Below, one piece after another: positions 1-5,285 of a DNA stretch of 12,583 nt. The notes beneath the pieces are model-generated. The model was not told where the DNA came from. It searched no databases and saw only the letters and a program-made list of their open reading frames with translations. How positions within the stretch are numbered: the stretch's first letter is position 1; each line of letters starts with the position of its first letter. The translations under genes were made by a program, and so were the position numbers. The DNA is from CAYTQK01 sp964439745. GTDB taxonomy: Bacteria; Desulfobacterota; Desulfobacteria; Desulfobacterales; Desulfosudaceae. The stretch covers positions 1-12,583 of the forward strand of contig CAYTQK010000075.1 of assembly GCA_964439745.1 (NCBI GenBank). Direction: 5' to 3'.

Positions 1-765
1 GCCAATCTCTGCGTCAACGCCCGGGACGCCATCGGCGGGGTAGGCACCATGACCATTGAAACCCGCCTGGTTCACCTGGATGCGAGCGACTGCGCCGACC
101 AGGCCGAGCGGCAACCCGGTGATTATGTCCTGCTGACCGTGAGCGATGACGGCAGCGGCATGCTCCCGGAAACCCTGGAGAACATTTTTGAGCCCTTTTT
201 TACCACCAAGGATGTCCACCAGGGCACCGGCCTGGGCCTGGCCACCGTCTACGGCATTGTCAAGCAGAACAAGGGATTCATCCATGTGGACAGCGAAGTA
301 GGCCGGGGAACGATTTTCCGGATTTATCTGCCGCCCCACAGTGAGCCGGTTACCCCGGAAGCCGAGACGCCTCCGGCGAAAATGCCGGTGGGCCGGGGCG
401 AACAGGTACTGCTGGTGGAGGATGACCCCGCCATCCGGGAAATGGGCCGGGAGATGCTGACGGAGCTGGGCTACCGGGTACTGACCGCGGCCTCCCCGCC
501 GGAGGCGCTTCGCCTGGCCGGAGAACAGGCCGGCCGGCTCCATCTTCTGCTGACGGACGTGGTCATGCCGGAAATGGACGGCAGCGAACTGGCCGAACAG
601 ATCTCGGCCCGCTTTCCCGACATCCGGATTCTCTTCATGTCCGGCTATACCGCCGATGTGATCGCCCATCACGGCATCCTGGAAGACGGCGTCAATTTCG
701 TCCAGAAACCCTTTTCCGTGCGGGAACTGGCCAGCCGGGTCCGCCGGATTCTGGACGCGGAATAG
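1..765 (+). CDS. Hybrid sensor histidine kinase, C-terminal part (5' end outside window)
   Basis: The frame is open from base 1, so the gene begins upstream; 254 residues are visible. They start inside the N box of a HATPase_c domain (NLCVNARDA, residues 2-10), then the G1 box DDGSGM (49-54), the F box FEPFFTTK (63-70) and the G2 box GTGLGLA (75-81). A short linker leads to a receiver domain (about 133-254) with acidic pocket EDD (140-142), phospho-acceptor Asp186 in LLLTDVVMPEMDG, the SGYT switch motif (214-217) and Lys236 in the QKPF motif. By family knowledge it autophosphorylates on a histidine encoded upstream and passes phosphate to its own receiver, as in PAS-containing hybrid kinases. 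No DNA-binding output domain follows, so a phosphorelay or CheY-like role is likely. The sensor input cannot be seen. It ends with TAG, followed by a GC-rich hairpin. Confidence 0.93.
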   Translation, partial: ANLCVNARDAIGGVGTMTIETRLVHLDASDCADQAERQPGDYVLLTVSDDGSGMLPETLENIFEPFFTTKDVHQGTGLGLATVYGIVKQNKGFIHVDSEVGRGTIFRIYLPPHSEPVTPEAETPPAKMPVGRGEQVLLVEDDPAIREMGREMLTELGYRVLTAASPPEALRLAGEQAGRLHLLLTDVVMPEMDGSELAEQISARFPDIRILFMSGYTADVIAHHGILEDGVNFVQKPFSVRELASRVRRILDAE

Positions 766-767
766 TG

Positions 768-796
768 GCCGGCCCGGCCCCCTTGCCAGGGCCGGC
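768..796 (+). terminator. GC-rich hairpin after the sensor kinase gene
   Basis: The arms GCCGGCCC (768-775) and GGGCCGGC (789-796) are perfectly complementary over 8 bp, with a 13-nt loop, starting 3 bases after the kinase stop codon. No T-tract follows, so this is not a classical intrinsic terminator. It may slow decay or assist Rho-dependent termination. Confidence 0.35.
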
Positions 797-813
797 GGGA
801 ATCCGGAAAACCA

Positions 814-842
814 TTGCCTGTTTGGTCCATATTCGCTACCAT
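814..842 (+). promoter_or_regulatory. Possible sigma-70-type promoter for the zinc-ribbon gene
   Basis: TTGCCT (814-819) and TACCAT (837-842) are separated by 17 bases; each matches the consensus at 4 of 6 positions. Transcription would start near 849, giving a leader of about 65 bases that includes the Shine-Dalgarno sequence and hairpin before the ATG at 914. Prediction by eye only. Confidence 0.28.
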
Positions 843-873
843 GAAAAGCATTCGTGACCGGGCCTGAAACATC

Positions 874-913
874 AGGAAAGGAGCCGGCCGGCTGGTTGCC
901 GGCCGGAACAGGT
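874..913 (+). promoter_or_regulatory. Ribosome-binding region with hairpin between Shine-Dalgarno and start codon
   Basis: A strong Shine-Dalgarno run (AGGAAAGGAG, 874-883) is followed directly by a perfect 9-bp hairpin: arms CCGGCCGGC (884-892) and GCCGGCCGG (898-906), loop TGGTT. Seven bases later comes the ATG at 914. Linearly the Shine-Dalgarno is 30 bases from the ATG, too far to act. If the hairpin is folded, the gap shrinks to about 7 bases, the optimum. A similar arrangement is described for phage T4 genes 38 and 25. Confidence 0.45.
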
Positions 914-1168
914 ATGAGTCTACTGGCCAGGGCCATTCTGCTGCGGCAGCAGCTCAAAAAATCCAAAAACCAGATCACCTGCCAGCGGTGTTTGCTGCCC
1001 TATGATTCCGCCCAGGAGACCTGCCCCCACTGCACCGGCCTGAGTGACCGCCAGGTGGAAGATCTCCGGAAACGGCAACACCATCAAGGCCTTGGCAACG
1101 CCCTTTACCTGGTCCTGGTGCTGGCCGGGCTGATGCTCTTTTTCGGCCTCCTGGCCTTGTTCCTGTAA
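914..1168 (+). CDS. Small zinc-ribbon protein with C-terminal membrane anchor
   Basis: This 84-residue protein has two CxxC knuckles, CQRC (residues 23-26) and CPHC (37-40), 10 residues apart, typical of a zinc ribbon binding one Zn2+. A basic, Gln-rich linker follows, then a single hydrophobic segment (about 62-84) reaching the C-terminus, so it is probably tail-anchored with the ribbon in the cytoplasm. No specific family or function is recognised. The start at 914 is chosen for its ribosome-binding region. A GTG at 854 would add 20 residues but has no Shine-Dalgarno and would place that site and the hairpin inside coding sequence. The hydrolase gene starts 52 bases downstream on the same strand, so co-transcription is plausible. 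Confidence 0.72.
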   Translation: MSLLARAILLRQQLKKSKNQITCQRCLLPYDSAQETCPHCTGLSDRQVEDLRKRQHHQGLGNALYLVLVLAGLMLFFGLLALFL

Positions 1169-1220
1169 AGCGAAACTTTTGATATTCCCTGTCAATGGCA
1201 CCAATCACACGGAAGAAACC

Positions 1221-2042
1221 ATGAAGATCGAACTCGGCCAGACCACCACCCATTATGAATTGACCGGCAGCGGGGAGAGCCTGGTTCTCATTCACGGGTT
1301 CAGCGACAACCTGGACCTGTGGCAGCGCCAGGTGCCGGTCTTTGCCGAAAAATACCGGGTGCTGACCTATGATGTCCGGGGCCACGGCCGGACCGAATCT
1401 ACGGATGACCGTTTTTCCATGGACCGGCTGGCGGATGACCTGTATGCCCTGGTCGCCGCCCTGGACCTGGACCGCTGTCACCTGCTGGGATTTTCCATGG
1501 GCGGCCGCATCGCCGCCGGCTTCACCCTCCGGCACCCGGACAGGGTTGCCAGCCTGATCCTGGCCAACAGCGGCATTCCCGGCCCGGGACTGCAGCTGAG
1601 CGAAGAGAAAAAAGCGGAAATGGCGAAGAGACGGCAGCTGATGGCCCAGCTGGTCGAAAGCGGCGACAACCCGGCCATTGCCGAGATCATGACCCAGCTC
1701 TCTTTTTCCCCGGGAATAAAAGAGCGGCAGCCGGATCTTTTCGAACAATACAAGAACCTGAAGCTGCAGAATGATCCCGTTCATTACGGGGCCCTGGTGC
1801 AGGCCCTCATGGAGGGCATGGAAAATCCGCCGGATCTGACGCAGATCACCTGCCCGACCCTGGTCATCGCCGGGGAACAGGACAGCTTCATGAGCCGGGA
1901 GATGGCCCGATCCATGGAACAGGCCCTGCCCCGGGTCGAGACCGTGATTTTCCCCACCGGCCACGCCGCGGCCCTGGAAATGCCGGACCGGTTCAACCGG
2001 GTCGTCCTGGATTTTCTGGCGTCTTTGCCGACCAAAGGATAA
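1221..2042 (+). CDS. Alpha/beta-fold hydrolase
   Basis: A 273-residue protein of the alpha/beta hydrolase fold, at the family's usual length. It shows the oxyanion-hole HG motif (residues 25-26, in LVLIHGFSD), the DVRGHG strand-loop motif (51-56), the nucleophile elbow GFSMG (90-94, Ser92), the acid Asp221 in AGEQD, and the catalytic His248 in GHAAALE. A cap region lies at about 120-200. The Ser-His-Asp triad is complete, so it should be an active esterase, lactonase or C-C bond hydrolase; the substrate cannot be told from sequence. There is no signal peptide, so it is cytoplasmic. The ATG at 1221 has a GGAAG Shine-Dalgarno. An upstream in-frame TTG at 1179 lacks one and adds residues not typical of the family. 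The PPC-domain gene follows after 28 bases. Confidence 0.93.
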   Translation: MKIELGQTTTHYELTGSGESLVLIHGFSDNLDLWQRQVPVFAEKYRVLTYDVRGHGRTESTDDRFSMDRLADDLYALVAALDLDRCHLLGFSMGGRIAAGFTLRHPDRVASLILANSGIPGPGLQLSEEKKAEMAKRRQLMAQLVESGDNPAIAEIMTQLSFSPGIKERQPDLFEQYKNLKLQNDPVHYGALVQALMEGMENPPDLTQITCPTLVIAGEQDSFMSREMARSMEQALPRVETVIFPTGHAAALEMPDRFNRVVLDFLASLPTKG

Positions 2043-2070
2043 ACCCTCATACTGTTACAGGGAGAAGCGC

Positions 2071-2526
2071 ATGAAATATTCCCAGGCCCGGCAGGGCCGG
2101 ATGTTCGTGCTGCGGCTGGAAGACGGCGAGGTGGTCCACCAGGTCGTCGAGGCCTTTGCCCGGGACCAGGGCATCGCCGCGGCCGCGCTCATCGCCGTGG
2201 GCGGGGCCGACCGGGACAGCACCCTGGTGGTGGGCCCGGAAGACGGGCGGGCCGCGCCGGTGACGCCCATGGAGCGGGTGCTGGATAACGTCCACGAAAT
2301 CGCCGGCACCGGCACCCTCTTTCCGGACGAGGACGGCCGGCCCGTGCTGCACATGCACCTGGCCTGCGGCCGGCAGGACCAGACCACCACCGGCTGCGTC
2401 CGCGCCGGGGTAAAAGTCTGGCAGATCATGGAAATCATCCTCCTGGAACTGGTGGACACCCCGGCCCGGCGCCGGCCCGATCCCGACCTGGGATTCGTGC
2501 TGCTGGACCCGGAAGGCGGCCGCTAA
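2071..2526 (+). CDS. PPC (DUF296) domain protein
   Basis: A 151-residue single-domain protein of the PPC/DUF296 family, a trimeric fold also found fused to AT-hooks in plants. Family features: the N-terminal FVLRLEDGE strand (residues 12-20), the GIAAAALIAVGGADR region (34-48), and LHMHLACGR (93-101) with two histidines (94, 96) that, together with an upstream His75, resemble the metal site seen in bacterial members. The C-terminal VWQIMEIILLEL strand is also typical. Bacterial stand-alone members lack AT-hooks, and so does this one, so DNA binding should not be assumed; the role is unknown. GGGAG precedes the ATG by a good distance. The gene lies 28 bases after the hydrolase gene, likely the same operon, and converges on the serine hydrolase gene. 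Confidence 0.88.
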   Translation: MKYSQARQGRMFVLRLEDGEVVHQVVEAFARDQGIAAAALIAVGGADRDSTLVVGPEDGRAAPVTPMERVLDNVHEIAGTGTLFPDEDGRPVLHMHLACGRQDQTTTGCVRAGVKVWQIMEIILLELVDTPARRRPDPDLGFVLLDPEGGR

Positions 2527-2545
2527 AAGAGGGCACACCGCCGGC

Positions 2546-3685
2546 TTAAAAGGTCGTCAGCACCCCCCGCAGGAGGGCATAGATCTCCTGGGGATGGTGA
2601 TTGACGTAAGTCCGGCTGCGGCTGTGGCCCAGGCGGACCACCACCATGTTCTCTTCCGGCAGGACAAAGATATACTGCCCCAGGATGCCCCGGGCATAAA
2701 AGACCGGCGTGCCGGCATACGCAAACAGCCACCACTGGTAGCCGTAGTAGTCCACCATCTCGCCGTGGCGGTCCGGCAGCATGATGGGCGTCAAAGACTG
2801 TTGGACATAGCTTTCCGGCACCAGCTGCCGGCCGTTGACCCGGCCGCGGTTGAGGTAGAGATAGCCGATCCGGGCGAAGTCCCGGGCGTTGGAATAAAAA
2901 CAGCAATAGGCCTTTTCCAGGCCGCCCTCCCGGTCCAGGCTCCACTGGGCGTCACCAACCGCGCCCAGGGGCTGCCACAGATTTTTTTCGGCAAAATCGC
3001 TGATGCTCATCCCGGTGGCCGCCTCCAGGACCATGCCCAGCAGCATAGTGTCGCCGGAACGGTAATAATACACCGTGCCGGGGTCTTCCACCACCTCCAG
3101 GGAGTTGATCAGCCGCCGCAGGTGCTTGCCGTAGTAAGCGTCGGTGGTGTGGCTGATGGGTTCGTTATAGGCCTCGTGGAAATTCAGCCCCGAGGCCATG
3201 CGCAGCACGTCCCGGATGGTGATCTCTTTTTTGCGGCCCTGGTTGAATTCCGGCAGAAAATCACCCACCGGCTGGTCCAGGCTGTCGATATATCCCTGGT
3301 CCAGGGCCTGGCCCACCAGGATGCTGACGATGGATTTGGCCGCGGAAAAAGAGTTGGAATTGACGTCCGGCCCGTAACCGTCCCAGTATTCTTCATGCTG
3401 TATTTTACCGCCCTTGAGTACCAGAAAAGCGACCGTGCCGTAATCTTCCAGGGTGTCCCGGAGTTCCGGATCAAGAATGGCGGTGTTATAATCATCAGCC
3501 CGGGGCCAGGGACGGGGCTCGGGCGCGGCCCTGACGGTCCGGTAAGGGAAAATATCCAGATCATCAATATTGGGCGTGCCGTGGATTATCGCTTTGAAGA
3601 TATAGTGGCAGCCGCAAAGATGCGCGGCCCCCGCCAGGAGCAGAACCGCGAAAAACAGCGACCTGCTTTTTCCCCCGTTAATCAT
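2546..3685 (-). CDS. Serine hydrolase of the class C beta-lactamase family, predicted lipoprotein
   Basis: A 379-residue protein whose N-terminus carries two basic residues, a hydrophobic core (about residues 9-22) and a lipobox-like LCGC ending at Cys26, so it is probably exported and lipid-anchored. The catalytic SxxK motif is SAAK (Ser114, Lys117) and the second motif is YRS (Tyr208-Ser210). The region ARGILGQYIFVLPEENMVVV (331-350) corresponds to the last active-site strand, without a classical KTG. This pattern matches the broad beta-lactamase/transpeptidase-like family that includes 6-aminohexanoate-dimer hydrolases and esterases, rather than true AmpC, so resistance should not be inferred. 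GGGGAG lies 7 bases before the ATG. The gene converges on the PPC gene with only 19 bases between stops and no evident terminator. Confidence 0.92.
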   Translation of the reverse strand: MINGGKSRSLFFAVLLLAGAAHLCGCHYIFKAIIHGTPNIDDLDIFPYRTVRAAPEPRPWPRADDYNTAILDPELRDTLEDYGTVAFLVLKGGKIQHEEYWDGYGPDVNSNSFSAAKSIVSILVGQALDQGYIDSLDQPVGDFLPEFNQGRKKEITIRDVLRMASGLNFHEAYNEPISHTTDAYYGKHLRRLINSLEVVEDPGTVYYYRSGDTMLLGMVLEAATGMSISDFAEKNLWQPLGAVGDAQWSLDREGGLEKAYCCFYSNARDFARIGYLYLNRGRVNGRQLVPESYVQQSLTPIMLPDRHGEMVDYYGYQWWLFAYAGTPVFYARGILGQYIFVLPEENMVVVRLGHSRSRTYVNHHPQEIYALLRGVLTTF

Positions 3686-3706
3686 GGTGGATCTCCCCGG
3701 ACAGGA

Positions 3707-3733
3707 ATTTTATTCTGGAAACAGGCCGGTCAA
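3707..3733 (-). promoter_or_regulatory. Possible promoter of the serine hydrolase gene
   Basis: On the minus strand TTGACC (3733-3728, 5/6 match) and TAAAAT (3712-3707, 5/6 match) are separated by 15 bases, shorter than the ideal 17. Transcription would start near 3700, about 15 bases before the ATG. Prediction by eye. Confidence 0.33.
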
Positions 3734-3802
3734 AAGATTTTTTTACCGGACAAGGTCCTGCCTTAATTCCTGGCGGCCTGGTAAAGTCGTGATTACCATA
3801 TT

Positions 3803-3875
3803 TCGTCACCCCGGCGGAGGCCGGAATCAAGTAAAATCAAATAGTTCCGGATTCCGGCCTCAGCCGGAATGACGA
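3803..3875. repeat. REP-like inverted repeat (possible MITE)
   Basis: Two 26-base arms, 3803-3828 and 3850-3875, are inverted copies with 23 of 26 matching positions, around a 21-base A-rich loop. The ends carry TCGTCA / TGACGA and the inner part GAGGCCGGAATC / GATTCCGGCCTC. The sequence style (CGTCAttCCGGC...GCCGGAATC) is that of dispersed REP or MITE-like elements in many proteobacteria. It would form a strong hairpin on either strand and may end transcripts. Copy number in the genome cannot be seen here. Confidence 0.6.
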
Positions 3876-4034
3876 GTAAAGACTTTTTACGAAGCCGTCA
3901 TTCTTTACTGGTACTATATAGCAGGACCACTCCTGAATATCAATCCCGGTTCCGACCAGAGGACGCATTCAGGTCCCGGACCAATCCCGGCGCCTGATCA
4001 GGTTAAAAAAAATCGGGTATTTTTGTTAAAAAAT

Positions 4035-4063
4035 TTGTTTTGTCATTATCATGGTGATATAAT
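4035..4063 (+). promoter_or_regulatory. Predicted promoter with extended -10 element
   Basis: TTGTTT (4035-4040) and a perfect TATAAT (4058-4063) are 17 bases apart, and TG precedes the -10 by one base (TGATATAAT), an extended -10. The surrounding DNA is strikingly AT-rich for this window. Transcription would start near 4070, about 278 bases before the GAF start codon and 120 before the small ORF. Confidence 0.55.
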
Positions 4064-4190
4064 TTTAATATCAGGTGCTCCGGACCACTAACACCCGCCA
4101 CCGTTCCCTGCTTCTGCTATCAACCACAGCCCGGGCCTGAAATGCTCCTGATCTACGTCTGATCATAATTTTCCCCTGAGGAGAAACGTC

Positions 4191-4283
4191 ATGCCGCTCA
4201 AACTGTGCTTACCAAGGCTTCCGGAGGAACCCTGTTCTGACGGAAGCCGACCCGTTAAAATAAACCCGGCCTCGTGTTTATGA
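4191..4283 (+). CDS. Candidate small ORF (30 residues) in the GAF gene leader
   Basis: The ORF starts ATG-CCG-CTC-AAA and has an ideal Shine-Dalgarno, GAGGAG (4178-4183), 7 bases upstream. It encodes a 30-residue peptide beginning MPLKLCLPRL and ending NPASCL, with three cysteines and no membrane segment. It ends with TGA 64 bases before the GAF gene, downstream of the predicted promoter. Against coding: GC at third positions is only about half, lower than neighbouring genes, and the ORF overlaps two hairpins. It may be a leader peptide, a small protein, or a chance ORF in a structured RNA. No homology is recognised. Confidence 0.35.
   Translation: MPLKLCLPRLPEEPCSDGSRPVKINPASCL
4216..4281 (+). 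promoter_or_regulatory. Structured leader: two hairpins upstream of the GAF gene
   Basis: Hairpin 1 (4216-4248): arms GGCTTCCG and CGGAAGCC pair perfectly. Inside, GA (4224-4225) faces GA (4239-4240), a tandem sheared G-A arrangement, and then GGAAC (4226-4230) pairs with GTTCT (4234-4238, one G-U) around a CCT loop. Hairpin 2 (4260-4281): ATAAAC pairs with GTTTAT and covers the stop codon of the small ORF. The tandem G-A step is a common RNA structural motif and suggests selection for RNA shape. Ligand or function unknown. Confidence 0.4.
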
Positions 4284-4347
4284 TCTCAAAAACAGCAATT
4301 CACGAAGAAGAAATACTTTGCGATCTCTTTAGAAAGAGGGGGAAACC

Positions 4348-4962
4348 ATGAAAAAACGACTCTTCAATTACGATACTTTGCTTAAAGTCACCAATGCCAT
4401 TTCCCATTCCCGGGAACCGGAAGAAGTGGTCTTGATGACGGTTGAAAGCATTAAAACAGCCCTGGACGTGAAGGGCTGCACCTTGTTTCTCATCAATCGC
4501 AACACCAATGAGCTTGAGGTGGCGGCTTCCCACGGCCTCAGCCGGGAATATATCGACAAGGGTCCGCTGAGCGCCCTGAAGTCTATTGCCGACTCTCTGG
4601 AGGAAGGCCCCATCGCGATTTCCGATGTTTCGGACGATCCCCGGCTGCAGTATCCCGAGGCCGCCCGGGCCGAAGGAATCGCCTCCCTGCTTTCCGTTCC
4701 CGTCGTTACCGGCACTCGCGTCATCGGCGCCTTACGGATATATACCGCCGAACCCTGGGAATTCACGCTGGAAGATGTCAATTTTATCCAGGCTATGGCC
4801 AACATAACCGGCATGGCGGTTGGCATGGCCAGACATCTCCGGGGGATGAAGGAAAGCATTGAGATATTAAAAACACTGCGGGACCCCAAAACCCTGAAAT
4901 CCACCCGCAGAACTCCTTATGAGGGGGTGCCCCGAAGCGTAGCCTCGCCGCAGCAGCATTGA
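4348..4962 (+). CDS. GAF domain protein
   Basis: A 204-residue cytoplasmic protein made almost entirely of one GAF domain (about residues 9-160). Typical features: the N-terminal helix with LLKVTNAISHSREPEEVVLMT, the GCTLFLINRNTNELEVAASHGLS strand pair, the IAISDVSDDPRLQYPEAARAEGI segment, SLLSVPVV and IGALRIYTAEPWEFT, then the closing helix. No kinase, cyclase, GGDEF or DNA-binding domain follows; the tail (about 165-204) is basic and looks unstructured. GAF domains bind small ligands such as cyclic nucleotides, haem or metals; no cysteine motif marks it as a redox or phytochrome-type sensor. A stand-alone GAF protein may act on a partner kinase in trans. Start supported by GAGGGGG 5 bases upstream. 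It stands alone between two non-coding gaps. Confidence 0.85.
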   Translation: MKKRLFNYDTLLKVTNAISHSREPEEVVLMTVESIKTALDVKGCTLFLINRNTNELEVAASHGLSREYIDKGPLSALKSIADSLEEGPIAISDVSDDPRLQYPEAARAEGIASLLSVPVVTGTRVIGALRIYTAEPWEFTLEDVNFIQAMANITGMAVGMARHLRGMKESIEILKTLRDPKTLKSTRRTPYEGVPRSVASPQQH

Positions 4963-4966
4963 CGAC

Positions 4967-4992
4967 GCCTGCCCGGAAGGAAACCTTCAGGC
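4967..4992 (+). other. Small hairpin just after the GAF gene
   Basis: GCCT (4967-4970) and AGGC (4989-4992) enclose GAAGG (4976-4980) and CCTTC (4984-4988) around an AAA loop, with a 5-base bulge on the 5' side. It starts 4 bases after the GAF stop codon. It may protect the mRNA 3' end together with the next hairpin. Confidence 0.3.
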
Positions 4993-4996
4993 GGAA

Positions 4997-5038
4997 GTTA
5001 TCCGGACAGCCTCGCCGGCAAGGGGCTGCCCGGATAAC
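4997..5038 (+). terminator. Strong inverted repeat, probable transcript end of the GAF gene
   Basis: The arms at 4997-5011 and 5024-5038 (GTTATCCGG... and ...CCGGATAAC) match at 14 of 15 positions around a 12-base loop. The stem is long and stable, but the bases after it (CCCTCTTCG) lack a T-run, so intrinsic termination is uncertain. Confidence 0.45.
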
Positions 5039-5115
5039 CCCTCTTCGACTGTCATGATTACCTGAAAAGTCCCTGTATTCATAAAAGATGATCTCGTAAA
5101 AAATGGCCAGCCCAC

Positions 5116-5143
5116 TTGCCGTCATCTGAAAAAATGTTAGAAT
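5116..5143 (+). promoter_or_regulatory. Predicted promoter of the UPF0182-PBP1B operon
   Basis: TTGCCG (5116-5121) and TAGAAT (5138-5143) are 16 bases apart, with TG one base before the -10 (TGTTAGAAT). Transcription would start near 5150, leaving a leader of about 135 bases before the ATG at 5286. Just downstream is an AT-rich dyad TCAAT-TAA-ATTGA (5143-5155), and ATCAATTAA occurs at 5142-5150 and again at 5171-5179; either could bind a regulator. Confidence 0.45.
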
Positions 5144-5220
5144 CAATTAAATTGAACTTTTCTCGAAGCCATCAATTAAGACAGGCTGATGAAACCAGAC
5201 TGGCTGGTCAGAGCCCGGCC

Positions 5221-5256
5221 TGAGCCGGATATCCCTGACCCGGGCATCCGGCCTCA
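5221..5256 (+). other. Leader hairpin upstream of the UPF0182 gene
   Basis: TGAGCCGGAT (5221-5230) pairs with ATCCGGCCTCA (5246-5256) over 10 bp with one bulged base and a 15-base loop, 29 bases before the start codon. The strong Shine-Dalgarno AGGAGG lies outside it, so it does not mask translation as drawn. Role unknown. Confidence 0.25.
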
Positions 5257-5285
5257 AACCACCAAGCAACAGCAGGAGGAAGATC

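Larger units (their letters stand above)
3686..4347. other. Long intergenic region between the serine hydrolase and GAF genes
   Basis: This 662-base gap holds the divergent serine-hydrolase promoter candidate, the REP-like inverted repeat, an AT-rich segment (about 4001-4075) with a strong predicted promoter, and a 280-base leader that includes a small ORF and two hairpins. In 3876-4000 I see only short repeats (for example CCTGAAT / ATTCAGG and the palindrome CTGATCAG) and no convincing gene. No known riboswitch consensus was recognised. Confidence 0.6.

Noticed and set aside
854..913. GTG at 854 as start of the zinc-ribbon protein
   Set aside because: No Shine-Dalgarno upstream, lies at the predicted transcription start, and would turn a strong Shine-Dalgarno plus perfect hairpin into coding sequence.
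975..1964. Long minus-strand open frame of 329 codons opposite the hydrolase gene
   Set aside because: It lies antisense to well-supported genes, is rich in Gly, Gln, Arg and Pro as expected for the reverse frame of GC-rich DNA, and shows no domain.
2527..2545. Terminator between the convergent PPC and serine hydrolase genes
   Set aside because: Only 19 bases, with no inverted repeat; termination must occur inside the opposite gene.
2594..3766. Plus-strand open frame of 390 codons opposite the serine hydrolase gene
   Set aside because: The minus strand encodes catalytic SxxK and YxS motifs and a signal peptide; the plus frame has none.
4040..4063. TTGTCA as -35 box for the TATAAT at 4058
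   Set aside because: Spacing is only 12 bases; TTGTTT at 4035 gives 17.
4227..4237. GAAC-CCT-GTTC as a second LexA box
   Set aside because: The spacer is 3 bases rather than 4 and the bases form the inner stem of a longer hairpin.
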